This document shows positions 45,003 through 54,717 of a DNA stretch of 64,000 bases, one piece after another. The notes beneath the pieces were generated by a model. The model ran no database searches. It saw nothing but the letters and a program-made list of their open reading frames with translations, and was not told where the DNA came from. Source of the DNA: Dyella sp. A6 (GTDB taxonomy: Bacteria; Pseudomonadota; Gammaproteobacteria; Xanthomonadales; Rhodanobacteraceae); assembly GCF_036320485.1 (NCBI RefSeq), contig NZ_CP132911.1, forward strand, positions 2,976,001 through 3,040,000. Direction: 5' to 3'. Every line of letters starts with the position of its first letter. Position 1 is the stretch's first letter. Made by a program: the position numbers and the translations under genes.

Positions 45003-46256
45003 TCACTCCAACCGAATACGGTCGTAGTTGTCCCACTGGCTGGTATCGGACAGGATCACCTTGTCGCCAACCTTCAGCCCGCGCAGAACCTGCACGCGAT
45101 CGACCGAAGTGGCGCCAATGCGAACCGGCACCCGGGTCGCGGTATCGCCCCCAGGATCGAGGCGGAACAGGCTGAGGTCGCCATCGGCCTTGGCCAGCGC
45201 GGGGCGTCCCACCGACAGCACATCGTGCAGTTCCGCAATGCGGATGCGCCCGTCGACGGAGAGATCAGGGCGCGCGCCCGGCGGCAGCTTGCCGGTCAAA
45301 CTCACGTCTACCCGCACGCTGCCGTCGCGCACAGCCGGATCGATACGCTCGACTTTGCCGTCGACTAGGCCGTTGTGGGTGTCCACGCTCACCGGCATGC
45401 CCAGGACCACGTCCTTGGCCTGGACTTCGGGCACCTGCAGGCGGGCGATCAATACATCGGGCACAGCCACGCGTGCCAGGTTCGCACCGGCAGCCACCTG
45501 TGCACCCTCCTGCACGGGCACGTCCTGCAGCACGCCCTTGATGCCGGCCTTCACCTGCAGCGCATCGGCTTGCCGCTGGCGCAGGGCAAGGTTGCTTCGT
45601 TGCTGCAGCAGCGCCGCCTGCACCGCCGCCATCTGCGCCTTCATGTTGTCGACAAATGCCGTCACGCGCTGCCGCTCGATTCCTGTCCTGAGCGCGAGCT
45701 GCTTCAGTACGATCTGCTCCTGCTCGTACTGCACGCGTGGAATCAGCTGCATCTTCTCGGCCTTGGCATCAGCCACCGCCTTGACCTTGGCCGAGGCGTA
45801 GTCAGACTCGGCCTGGGCCAGGCCGGCGCGCTGGTCGAGCAACTGCGATTCGAGTTCGGCACGCTTGGCCGCCACATCGGCCTCGGCCGCAACGACCTGG
45901 GCCTGCGCGTTGCGCAGTGCATCCTCGGTCGCGGGGTCGGACAAGCGCATCAGCACGGTATCCGGCTGCACCTGTGCGCCGGGCCAGACCAGGATCTTCT
46001 CCACCGTGGCGGGTGTGGCGGCGGCCAGCCAGCGGATTTCGCGCGGCACCAGGGTGCCGGTGGCACGCACTTCGCGCAGCATGTCGCCCCGCTGCACGCT
46101 GTCGATCCACAGGCTGCTGCGGTCGACGGTCGGCAAGGCCGGCCCCAGACGCAGCATCAGCACCAGCAGGACAAGTGCCATGAGCGTGCCCGTGGCGATG
46201 CTCCACTGCAGGCGACGACGCTTGCGGATCTTGATCATGGGATTGGCGATATCCAT
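45003..46256 (-). CDS. Periplasmic adaptor (HlyD/MacA-type membrane-fusion protein)
   Basis: 417 residues from MDIANPMIKIRKRRR. One membrane helix (ATGTLMALVLLVLMLRLG), a lipoyl-like half (VRATGTLVPREI, VWPGAQVQPDTVL), a long coiled coil (about 105-215, rich in A, Q and E) and beta-barrel domains toward the end. It should link the inner-membrane permeases to an outer-membrane channel that is not in this window. It is the first gene of the six-gene operon. The sigma-54 promoter would start the transcript at about 46257, so either the message is almost leaderless or the ATG at 46238 is used. Confidence 0.87.
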   Translation of the reverse strand: MDIANPMIKIRKRRRLQWSIATGTLMALVLLVLMLRLGPALPTVDRSSLWIDSVQRGDMLREVRATGTLVPREIRWLAAATPATVEKILVWPGAQVQPDTVLMRLSDPATEDALRNAQAQVVAAEADVAAKRAELESQLLDQRAGLAQAESDYASAKVKAVADAKAEKMQLIPRVQYEQEQIVLKQLALRTGIERQRVTAFVDNMKAQMAAVQAALLQQRSNLALRQRQADALQVKAGIKGVLQDVPVQEGAQVAAGANLARVAVPDVLIARLQVPEVQAKDVVLGMPVSVDTHNGLVDGKVERIDPAVRDGSVRVDVSLTGKLPPGARPDLSVDGRIRIAELHDVLSVGRPALAKADGDLSLFRLDPGGDTATRVPVRIGATSVDRVQVLRGLKVGDKVILSDTSQWDNYDRIRLE

Positions 46257-46267
46257 GCATGGCATGC

Positions 46268-46284
46268 GGCAAATGCCATGCCAA
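46268..46284 (-). promoter_or_regulatory. Sigma-54 promoter of the exporter operon
   Basis: Read on the minus strand, TTGGCATGGCATTTGCC fits the -24/-12 consensus: GG and GC are separated by exactly ten bases (TGGCAtG-N4-TTGCc). It sits about 12-28 bases before the adaptor start codon. The operon itself encodes an NtrC-type activator, which is the class sigma-54 needs. Confidence 0.72.
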
Positions 46285-46357
46285 CGCCGATCGCTTGCCA
46301 ATCCCCGTTGAACCCCAGACGTGACGCGAAAGCTCGCATCACGCGGCCCACGCGAGC

Positions 46358-46391
46358 GTCCGCCAGCGGACAACGCCATCCGCTGGCGGAC
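46358..46391. promoter_or_regulatory. Paired palindromic upstream activator sites
   Basis: GTCCGCCAGCGGAC (46358-46371) and ATCCGCTGGCGGAC (46378-46391) are two near-identical palindromes with centres 20 bases apart, that is, two helical turns. They lie about 75-107 bases upstream of the sigma-54 -24 element, which is where an NtrC-type activator binds. They fall between the exporter operon and the end of ppc. Confidence 0.65.
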
Positions 46392-46410
46392 ACTTTGTTC
46401 GAGGCGCGGC

Positions 46411-49119
46411 TCAGCCGGTGTTCTGCAGCCCCTGCGACACGCCGTTGACGCAGGCGACCAGGGCCCGCAGCAGGGTGTCGTCCTCGCCGCCGGTGGCACG
46501 CCAGCGGCGCAGCAGGTCGACCTGCAGCAGGCTCATCGGATCGACGTAGGGGTTGCGCAGGCGGATCGACACCGCCAGGCGCGGGTCGTCGCGCAGCAGT
46601 TCGCTGCTGCCCTTGAGCCGCAGCAGCCAGTCGCGGGTGCGCACGAATTCGTCACGGATCAGGCCGAAGAATTCCTCGTGCAGCGGGCCGGACAGCTTCG
46701 AGAACGCCTCGGCGATATCGAGGTCGCATTTGGCCAGCAGCATCTCGACGTCGTCGAGCGCATTGGCAAGGAACGGCCAGTCACGCGCCATTTCGGCCAG
46801 CGCCTTCTCGCCGTATTCGGCCGCGCCCCACTCCAGGGCACTGCCCAGTCCGTACCAGCCGGTGATGATGGCGCGGCACTGGGTCCAGGCGAACACCCAC
46901 GGGATCGCGCGCAGGTCTTCCACGCCACGCATGCTGCGCCGGCGCGACGGACGCGAGCCCATCGCCATCCGTTCGATCACGTCGATCGGGGTGGCGGTAC
47001 GGAAGTACTCGATGAAGCCCGGCCGGTCGATCAGTGCACGGTAGGCGTGGCGGCTTCGTGCGGCGAGCCCGCTCATGCGCTCGCGCCAGATGTCCTCGCG
47101 CGACTCTTCTTCGCGCGGTCGCAGGCTGGCCCGCAGCACTGCGCTTACGGTCTGTTCCAGGTTGCGCAGCGCCAGCGCGCGGATGCCGTACTTGCGGTGG
47201 ATCACTTCGCCCTGCTCGGTCACGCGCAGCACGCCGGCCACCGAGCCGCGTGGCGAGGACATCAGCGCGGGCATGATGCGGGCACCGCCGCGACTGGCCG
47301 AACCGCCGCGACCATGGAAGAACGAAAGCTGGATGCCCGCTCCAGCGGCTACCTCGAGCAGCTCGACCTGGGCGCGCTGCAGACCCCAGCGCGAAGCCAG
47401 CGTGCCGCCGTCCTTGCCGCTGTCCGAATAGCCGAGCATGACCCACTGGCGATCGCCGCGGGCGCGCAGATGCTCGCGATAGACCGGGTCGTCGAGCAGC
47501 GCGCGCAGGGTCGCCGGCGCATTCTTCAAGTCGTCCACGGTCTCGAACAGCGGCGCGATGTCCAGCGGCACGCGCGCCGCATCGTCGACCAGCCCGCCGC
47601 AGCGGGCCAGCGCCAGCACCGCAAGCACGTCGGCGGCACTGCGCGCCATGCTGATGATGTACAGGCCGGTGGCTTCGATGCCGTAGCGGCGGCGGGCCTC
47701 GCCCAGGGTGCGGAACACCGCCTGCAGACGCAGCACGGTCTCGTCGTCGCTGCTCCCGAAACCCTGCTCGCCGCTGGCATAGGGACGCAGCCGGTCGGCC
47801 CGCGCCGCGGCATCGCGCTCGTTCCATTGCGGCTCGCCGAGCAGCACCGCCAGCGCGTCGTCGTGCACGCGCGAGTCCTGGCGCACGTCGAGCCGGGCCA
47901 GGTGGAAGCCGAAGGTACGCACGCGGCGGATCAGCCGGCGCACGGCGTAGACGCCGGCATGCAGACCGCGATGTCCGATCAGGCTGTCGTCGATCAGCTG
48001 CAGGTCGTCGAGCAGCTCGGCGACGCTGGCGTAACCCTCGGGGTGGTGATCCTCGTGGGTGGCCTGCAGCCGCGCGCCGACCAACGTGAGCAGGCAGCGG
48101 TAGGGCATGTCGGCATGGCGCGGGCGGATCTGCGCCGCGGCCTGCGGGAAGCGCTCGCGGTAGTCGGCCAGGCGCCGCACCAGGCGCGAATCGACCGCCA
48201 CCCGGCCTTCGGTCTGGCTGAGCAGGCGCGCCAGCACGGCGACGTCGTCGATGTAGTGCTCGAGCACGTGTGCGCGCTGGCTGGAAAGGCTGGTCTCGAT
48301 GGTGTCGGCGCCCACGTTGGGGTTGCCGTCCATGTCGCCGCCGACCCAGTTGGCGAAGCTCAGCAGGCGTGGCAGCGGAATATCGAGGTCATAGACCTGC
48401 CGCAGCGCGCTGCCCAGCGACTCGTACAGTGCCGGCACGATGCGGTAGATCGGGTTGGCGATGTAGAAGCCGACGTGGTGGTGTTCGTCCTGCACCGTGG
48501 GACGGATCGGCGATGCCTCGGCGGTCTGCCAGCCGGACGACAGCGCCATGAAGATGCGGTCGTCATCCTCGGTGCGCTCCTGCGGCGTGCGGGTGGGGTC
48601 GAAGTCGTCGACCAGTGCGCGCACGATGGCCTGTTCCTTCTCCAGCAGCGAACGCCGCACGGCTTCGGTGGGGTGCGCGGTGAATACCGGCTCGACCTGC
48701 ACTTTCGGCAGCCAGTCGAGCAGCTCGTCGGCGGTCACGCCCTGCGCCTTCAGCTGGATCAGCACGTCGAGCAGCGACTCGGGCTGCGCCGCGCCGCTTT
48801 CGCGCTGGTAGTCGCGGCGGCGACGGATGCGGTGTACGCGCTCGGCGGTGTTCACTGCCTGGAAATAGGTAGCGAAGGCGCGTGCCAGCGCTTCCGCGTC
48901 GTCCGCTTCCAGCCCGGCCAGCGACGCGGCCAGGCCGTCCACCGCCTCGCCGTCGAGGCGCCGGCGGATCGCGGCGGTCCGCACTTGTTCCACCCGCTCG
49001 AAGAAGGCCTCGCCCCCCTGTTCGGCCAGCATGCGGCCAACCATCGCGCCGAGTCGGTGCACGTCTTCGCGCAGTGGGCCGTCGTGCGGCAGGAATTCGG
49101 GGTCGCGGCTCGCTTCCAT
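46411..49119 (-). CDS. ppc: Phosphoenolpyruvate carboxylase
   Basis: 902 residues, full length. It forms oxaloacetate from phosphoenolpyruvate and bicarbonate, refilling the TCA cycle. Signatures: [15 protein letters not shown] (catalytic histidine), [60 protein letters not shown] (bicarbonate/PEP loop) and the C-terminal [13 protein letters not shown] and QGLQNTG. It is a single gene. Sites for the next operon begin soon after its stop. Confidence 0.97.
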   Translation of the reverse strand: MEASRDPEFLPHDGPLREDVHRLGAMVGRMLAEQGGEAFFERVEQVRTAAIRRRLDGEAVDGLAASLAGLEADDAEALARAFATYFQAVNTAERVHRIRRRRDYQRESGAAQPESLLDVLIQLKAQGVTADELLDWLPKVQVEPVFTAHPTEAVRRSLLEKEQAIVRALVDDFDPTRTPQERTEDDDRIFMALSSGWQTAEASPIRPTVQDEHHHVGFYIANPIYRIVPALYESLGSALRQVYDLDIPLPRLLSFANWVGGDMDGNPNVGADTIETSLSSQRAHVLEHYIDDVAVLARLLSQTEGRVAVDSRLVRRLADYRERFPQAAAQIRPRHADMPYRCLLTLVGARLQATHEDHHPEGYASVAELLDDLQLIDDSLIGHRGLHAGVYAVRRLIRRVRTFGFHLARLDVRQDSRVHDDALAVLLGEPQWNERDAAARADRLRPYASGEQGFGSSDDETVLRLQAVFRTLGEARRRYGIEATGLYIISMARSAADVLAVLALARCGGLVDDAARVPLDIAPLFETVDDLKNAPATLRALLDDPVYREHLRARGDRQWVMLGYSDSGKDGGTLASRWGLQRAQVELLEVAAGAGIQLSFFHGRGGSASRGGARIMPALMSSPRGSVAGVLRVTEQGEVIHRKYGIRALALRNLEQTVSAVLRASLRPREEESREDIWRERMSGLAARSRHAYRALIDRPGFIEYFRTATPIDVIERMAMGSRPSRRRSMRGVEDLRAIPWVFAWTQCRAIITGWYGLGSALEWGAAEYGEKALAEMARDWPFLANALDDVEMLLAKCDLDIAEAFSKLSGPLHEEFFGLIRDEFVRTRDWLLRLKGSSELLRDDPRLAVSIRLRNPYVDPMSLLQVDLLRRWRATGGEDDTLLRALVACVNGVSQGLQNTG

Positions 49120-49172
49120 CAGTCCCTCCGGTAATTGGATCGTCTACACGTCACCCGGGCAAGCATGACCCC

Positions 49173-49250
49173 GTCATTCCGGCGGGCGCCGGACTCCGGT
49201 GTCTTCAACACGGCGCCAGGGCGCTGGATCCGGGCTTTTGCCGGAATCAC
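49173..49250. repeat. Short palindromic intergenic repeat (REP/MITE-like)
   Basis: GTCATTCCGGC (49173-49183) and GCCGGAATCAC (49240-49250) are nearly perfect inverted ends around a GC-rich core with GGGCGCCGGA and GGATCCGGGC. This CATTCCGGC...GCCGGAAT form is a familiar mobile or REP-type repeat in high-GC proteobacteria. Only one copy is present in the window, so its repeat status is inference. Confidence 0.5.
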
Positions 49251-49328
49251 GGCCATGCAGGCTCGTCGGGTATCTCCCCTAGCCTACAGAATTTGCGTGA
49301 TGACGCTGCTTACGAGTTGTCATAACGC

Positions 49329-49334
49329 TACAAT
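49329..49334 (+). promoter_or_regulatory. -10 element of ahcY
   Basis: TACAAT ends seven bases before 49341, so the transcript should start just before the SAH riboswitch. CTGCTT at 49306-49311 is at 17-base spacing but is a poor -35 match. Confidence 0.45.
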
Positions 49335-49346
49335 CAACCCTTTCCA

Positions 49347-49415
49347 TCGAGGGGCGCTGCGACCGTGCGCATCACGGCCAGGCTCGGTGGACGCTCAACT
49401 TTTCAACGGCGCCCG
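49347..49415 (+). ncRNA. SAH riboswitch upstream of ahcY
   Basis: The two conserved blocks of the S-adenosylhomocysteine aptamer are present in order: CGAGGGGCGCTGCGACC at 49348-49364 and CCAGGCTCGG at 49378-49387, then CAACGGCGCCC at 49404-49414. GGGCGC pairs with GCGCCC to close the first helix, and CGAG pairs with CTCG to give the pseudoknot. The class is known to switch ahcY on when SAH builds up. It ends about 42 bases before the ahcY ATG. Confidence 0.93.
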
Positions 49416-49456
49416 GTGAGCTGCGACACACTCGCAGACCGACCCGGAGATATTTG

Positions 49457-50905
<1,449 letters not shown>

Positions 50906-50934
50906 CCGGTGGATCGGCGCTATCGCCACCCATC

Positions 50935-50966
50935 GCAAAAAGGGCGCCGCAAGGCGCCCTTTTTGC
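50935..50966. terminator. Bidirectional intrinsic terminator between ahcY and the hydrolase gene
   Basis: GCAAAAAGGGCGCC (50935-50948) and its exact complement (50953-50966) form a 14-base stem with a GCAA loop. A and T tracts on the two sides make it work in both directions, for ahcY and for the convergent alpha/beta hydrolase gene. Confidence 0.9.
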
Positions 50967-50971
50967 TGGTA

Positions 50972-51886
50972 TCAGTGCTCGGGCTGGATACCGTGATAGT
51001 CCATCAGCCCCATGCCCGCCATCCAGCGTGCCAGCAGTTTCGGCCACACCGAAAGCAGGCGATCGTGCTGGCCCAGGCCGGTACCGTGGCCGCCCTCGCG
51101 GAACATGTGCAGTTCGGCCGGCACATGGTGGTGCAGCAGCGCCAGGAAATAGTCGACGCTGTTCTCGGGCGGCACGGTGGTGTCGGCAGCGGTGTCGTAG
51201 ATGAACGCCGGCGGCGTGTCCGCGGTGACCTGGGTCTCGTTGGAAAGGCTCTCGACCAGTGCCGGCGACGGATGCGCACCGATCAGGTTGAGCCGCGAAC
51301 CCTGGTGGGTCAGGCCCTCCTTCATGCTGATCACCGGATAGGCCAGGATGGTGAAATCAGGCCGCGCGGAAACCTTGCCGATGGCGTCGTGGGTGATCGC
51401 CGTGCTCGCGGCGAAGTGGGTCGACACCGTGGACGCGACATGCCCGCCCGCCGAAAAGCCCATGATGCCGATGCGGTGCGGGTCCAGCCCGTATTTCGCC
51501 GCGTGGTAGCGCACCCAGCGCATGGCGCGACGACCGTCGTCGATCGGCTGCGGGTAGGCATGCCCGGGACCGTACCGGTACTGCAGTACGAAGGCCGCCA
51601 CGTGATGCCGGTTGAACCACTGTGCCACCAGCGTGCCCTCCCAGTCGGTGGCCAGGAAGGCATAGCCGCCACCGGGGCAGATCACCACCGCCGTATGGGT
51701 GGGATTGCTTGCCGGGATATAGGCCGTGAGAGTCGGCGATGCCTTCTGGCGCGGCCCGTCCGGCGGTGCCCCGCCCGGCCACAACCGGATCACGGGCGCC
51801 GCGGCCGGCGTTGCCGTCGGCGCGGCCAGGGCCACACCCGGCAGGGCGATCAACAGTCCCAGAAGAACAAGCAGGTGACAGCTCAT
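50972..51886 (-). CDS. Secreted alpha/beta-hydrolase (acetylxylan-esterase-like)
   Basis: 304 residues with signal peptide (LLVLLGLLIALPGVALA). The fold is the BD-FAE/pectin-acetylesterase-like group: VVICPGGGYAFLATDWEG is the oxyanion region, GIMGFSAGGHVAS the nucleophile elbow with the catalytic serine, AFIYDTAADTTVPPENSV carries the acidic residue and EGGHGTGLG the histidine. An esterase on acetylated or feruloylated sugars in the periplasm is likely. It could add to the plant-polysaccharide work of the window, but it is 16 kb from the xyloglucan locus. Confidence 0.78.
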   Translation of the reverse strand: MSCHLLVLLGLLIALPGVALAAPTATPAAAPVIRLWPGGAPPDGPRQKASPTLTAYIPASNPTHTAVVICPGGGYAFLATDWEGTLVAQWFNRHHVAAFVLQYRYGPGHAYPQPIDDGRRAMRWVRYHAAKYGLDPHRIGIMGFSAGGHVASTVSTHFAASTAITHDAIGKVSARPDFTILAYPVISMKEGLTHQGSRLNLIGAHPSPALVESLSNETQVTADTPPAFIYDTAADTTVPPENSVDYFLALLHHHVPAELHMFREGGHGTGLGQHDRLLSVWPKLLARWMAGMGLMDYHGIQPEH

Positions 51887-52002
51887 CGATCAGGCCTCGC
51901 AAACGAGTGGAAAAAACGGATGGTCGCTTTTGTTGCACACTCGCCCGCCCACGTCCAATCCACAAGCCCCGCGCACCCGTCAAAGCTACGACCCTAAATG
52001 AA

Positions 52003-52026
52003 GACGGCGGCTCTGGGGCCGCCGTC
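52003..52026 (-). terminator. Terminator of ilvE
   Basis: GACGGCGGC (52003-52011) and GCCGCCGTC (52018-52026) form a nine-base stem. On the minus strand it is followed by a T-rich stretch (TTCATTT). Confidence 0.7.
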
Positions 52027-52058
52027 GATGCTTCGTTGTACGTCTAGGCAAAACAGGA

Positions 52059-52976
52059 TCAGACCGGCTCCAACCAGCCCCACTTGTCGTGGGTCTTGCC
52101 GCTGAACAGGCCGAAGTACAGCTCCTGCAGACGACGGGTCACGCGACCGGCCTTGCCGGCACCGATCTGCTTGCCGTCGATCGAACGGATCGGCGTGATC
52201 TCGGCTGCCGTGCCGCACATCAGCACTTCGTCGGCCAGGTACAGGTATTCGCGCGGCAGATCGCGCTCGACCACCTCGATGCCGTCCTCGCGGGCCAGTA
52301 CCTTGATGGTGTCGCGGGTGATGCCGGTCAGGATGGATGCGCTGGCCGGCGTGGTGTGCAGCACGCCGTCGAAGACCAGGAACAGGTTCTCGCCAGCACC
52401 CTCGCTGAGCAGGCCGGTCGAGGCCAGTGCAATGCCTTCGCCGAAACCAAGCCGACGCGCCTCTCGTGCGACCAACTGGCCGGACAGGTAATTGCCACCG
52501 GCCTTGGCACCGGCGGGCACGGTGTTCGGCGCGAACCGCTGCCAGCTCGACACGCAGGCGGTAATGCCCTGCTCCAGCGCCTCCGGCCCGAGGTACGGAC
52601 CCATCGGCCAGGCGGCCACCGCCACGTCGATCGGCGTTTCGGCGGACAGGCCGAAGCCGCCCAGGCCGCGGAACGCCACCGGGCGCAGATAGGCCGCGGT
52701 GAGTTCGTTTTTCTTGATCACTTCGCGACAGGCGGCAGCCAGCTCGTCCTGGGTGTACGGCAGCTGCATGTCGTAGATGCGCGCCGACATGTACAGGCGC
52801 TTCAGGTGGTCGGTAAGCCGGAAGATCGCCGCGCCGTCGGGCGTGGCATAGCTGCGGATGCCCTCGAAGACCGAGGAGCCGTAATGCAGCGCGTGCGACA
52901 TCACGTGGGTGGTGGCATCGGCCCACGGCTTGATCGAGCCGTTCTGCCAGATCCAATCAGGGTACTGCTGTGCCAT
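52059..52976 (-). CDS. ilvE: Branched-chain amino acid aminotransferase
   Basis: 305 residues. A fold-type IV PLP enzyme for the last step of valine, leucine and isoleucine synthesis. Visible: VMSHALHYGSSVFEGIR, YLRPVAFRGLGGFG, the PLP-lysine region AGAKAGGNYLSGQLVAREAR, LLSEGAGENLFLV and MCGTAAEITPIRSIDG. Full length for proteobacterial IlvE. A single gene between the hydrolase and a small secreted protein. Confidence 0.95.
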   Translation of the reverse strand: MAQQYPDWIWQNGSIKPWADATTHVMSHALHYGSSVFEGIRSYATPDGAAIFRLTDHLKRLYMSARIYDMQLPYTQDELAAACREVIKKNELTAAYLRPVAFRGLGGFGLSAETPIDVAVAAWPMGPYLGPEALEQGITACVSSWQRFAPNTVPAGAKAGGNYLSGQLVAREARRLGFGEGIALASTGLLSEGAGENLFLVFDGVLHTTPASASILTGITRDTIKVLAREDGIEVVERDLPREYLYLADEVLMCGTAAEITPIRSIDGKQIGAGKAGRVTRRLQELYFGLFSGKTHDKWGWLEPV

Positions 52977-53029
52977 GGCAAATCTCCGTCGGGGACCGCC
53001 CATGATACTCGCTCCGTGGGCAACCGGTC

Positions 53030-53596
53030 TCAGCCCCCGGCCTGCAGCCACAGGCAGCCAGCCTGCGGTACCACTGCGAAATAGCTTTGTCCCGGCTCGC
53101 CCAGACCGTTGTCGGAGCCCGTGCTGAGCTGCAGCCCCTGCGGCAATGTGTCCGGCATATCGACCGTGGCCGCAGGTGCCGGATCGCCGCCGGCCACCGT
53201 CGTGGCATCCGCCCCGACCACCTGCACGCCCAGCAGCGGGTGCTGCATCAGCCGGCCCAGCGCCAGCATGTCGGCCACCGCTGCCGGCTTCGCATAGCCT
53301 TGCCACAGCATCAGGCCAGCCATGCGGTTCGGGTCGTGGTCGGCGAAGGCATCCACCACCCGACGCTTGAGGGTGCCGATGCTGGCCGCGCAATGCTCCA
53401 GCGCCGGTGGCGGCTTGAGCGGCGTCCCGGCAACGTTGCTTGCCGGCGACGCGATCACCCGCACCGCATGCATGGCGGCACAGGTGCTGTCGGTGAAGAC
53501 GGGGTTGCCGTTCGCATCCACGCAATGGTGGATGGCGTCCTGCGCATGCGCGGCGGCAGCACAGCACAACAGAAGCAGCAGGATCAGCGGGCGCAT
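53030..53596 (-). CDS. Small secreted protein with DUF4124-like N-terminal motif
   Basis: 188 residues from the ATG at 53596, which starts a clear signal peptide (MRPLILLLLLCCAAAAHA). The mature protein begins IHHCVDANGNPVFTDSTC, the pattern of DUF4124-type exported proteins (Y/H-x-C-x-D-x-x-G-x-x-x-F/Y-T-D). Four cysteines suggest disulphides. The rest has no recognised function. It lies 31 bases behind metF in the same direction and may share its transcript. Confidence 0.68.
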   Translation of the reverse strand: MRPLILLLLLCCAAAAHAQDAIHHCVDANGNPVFTDSTCAAMHAVRVIASPASNVAGTPLKPPPALEHCAASIGTLKRRVVDAFADHDPNRMAGLMLWQGYAKPAAVADMLALGRLMQHPLLGVQVVGADATTVAGGDPAPAATVDMPDTLPQGLQLSTGSDNGLGEPGQSYFAVVPQAGCLWLQAGG

Positions 53597-53627
53597 GCAC
53601 GAAGCATAGCGCCGCGCCCGGAACGCT

Positions 53628-54452
53628 TCAGTGCAGTCGGTCCAGGATTGCGAGCGTGGTCCGGGCACGGTTCAGCGTATAGAAGTGCAGCCCGGGCGCG
53701 CCGCCGTCGAGCAGACGCCGGCATAGCTGCGCCACCACCTCGACGCCCAGCTCGCGGATCGCGGCCGCATCGTCGCCGTGCGCCTGCATGCGCTTGGCGA
53801 TCCAGCGCGGGATCTCGGCGCCGCACGCATCGGAAAACCGCTTGAGCTGGCTGAAGTTGGAGATCGGCATGATGCCCGGCACGATCGGCACCGCCACGCC
53901 CAGCCGCTGCGCATCGTCGACGAAACGGAAATAGGCATCGGGGTTGAAGAAATACTGCGTGATCGCGCCGTTCGCGCCAGCCTCGACCTTGCTCTTGAAA
54001 TGCCGCAGGTCGGCCAGCGCGTCGTCCGCCTGTGGATGCACCTCGGGATAGGCCGCCACCTCGATATGGAAATGGTCGCCCGAGTACTCGCGGATGAAGC
54101 GCACCAGCTCGGCGGCGTAACGGAAGTCGCCCGGCGTAGCCATGCCCGAGGGCAGGTCGCCGCGCAGCGCCACGATGCGCCGGTAGCCCGCGGCGCGGTA
54201 TTCGTCCAGCAACGCGGCGATCTCGGCGCGGCTGCCGCCCATGCAGGAAAGATGCGGGGCGACGTGGAAACCGTGCTGCTGGTGCAGCCGCTGCACCGTC
54301 TCGGCGGTGTAGCTCAGCGTGGAGCCGCCCGCACCGAACGTCACCGAAACATAATCCGGTTCAACCGCCTGCAACGCCGTGGCGGCGCGGTCGAGCTGCG
54401 CGCGCTGCTCGTCGGTCTTGGGCGGAAAGAACTCGAGGCTGATCGACGGCAT
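53628..54452 (-). CDS. metF: 5,10-methylenetetrahydrofolate reductase
   Basis: 274 residues from MPSISLEFFPPKTDEQ, the usual MetF start. A FAD-dependent TIM barrel that makes 5-methyl-tetrahydrofolate for homocysteine methylation. Motifs: SLEFFPPKT (catalytic glutamate), YVSVTFGAGGST, IVALRGDLP, VAAYPEVHPQA, GANGAITQYFFNPDAYFRF, and IVPGIMPISNFSQLKRF. The frame is open upstream but without homology. Its promoter carries a palindrome related to the metK leader. Confidence 0.95.
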   Translation of the reverse strand: MPSISLEFFPPKTDEQRAQLDRAATALQAVEPDYVSVTFGAGGSTLSYTAETVQRLHQQHGFHVAPHLSCMGGSRAEIAALLDEYRAAGYRRIVALRGDLPSGMATPGDFRYAAELVRFIREYSGDHFHIEVAAYPEVHPQADDALADLRHFKSKVEAGANGAITQYFFNPDAYFRFVDDAQRLGVAVPIVPGIMPISNFSQLKRFSDACGAEIPRWIAKRMQAHGDDAAAIRELGVEVVAQLCRRLLDGGAPGLHFYTLNRARTTLAILDRLH

Positions 54453-54482
54453 CTGGAAAACCCGTGGCTTGGCGACCGCGCC

Positions 54483-54515
54483 ATTATATATATCTCTTGT
54501 TCCGGATGAAGCGAT
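54483..54515 (-). promoter_or_regulatory. metF promoter with overlapping 24-base operator-like palindrome
   Basis: On the minus strand a perfect TATAAT lies at 54488-54483, with TTCATC at 54510-54505 (16 bases apart). The palindrome 54492-54515 (left arm ATCTCTTGTTCC, right arm complement ATCGCTTCATCC, nine of twelve positions symmetric) covers the spacer and -35 region. Its left part matches the metK leader block at 7543. A repressor bound here would block transcription. Confidence 0.55.
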
Positions 54516-54717
54516 TAAAACTCCTAACCAGCCTGATCCGGCGCCGCATGCAGAGATCGGCCTGCGTGCCGACCGGATCGCCGGCACGCCACGCGCCACC
54601 GGCGCACGACCGGCACCACGCCTGCACGCGGCTGACAGGCGCCGCTCAGGTCTGTCATCATCACAGGCTTGTGCCGTCGGGGAGACGGCTTCACTCCTTG
54701 GCCACCCGGGAGCCTGC

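Noticed and set aside
46321..49134. 937-codon plus-strand frame over ppc
   Set aside because: It is an antisense shadow of ppc, which is full length and fully conserved.
54516..54717. Possible riboswitch before the APC permease
   Set aside because: A GCCGTC/GACGGC hairpin is present near 54675-54691, but no known aptamer consensus (guanidine, yybP or others) could be matched.
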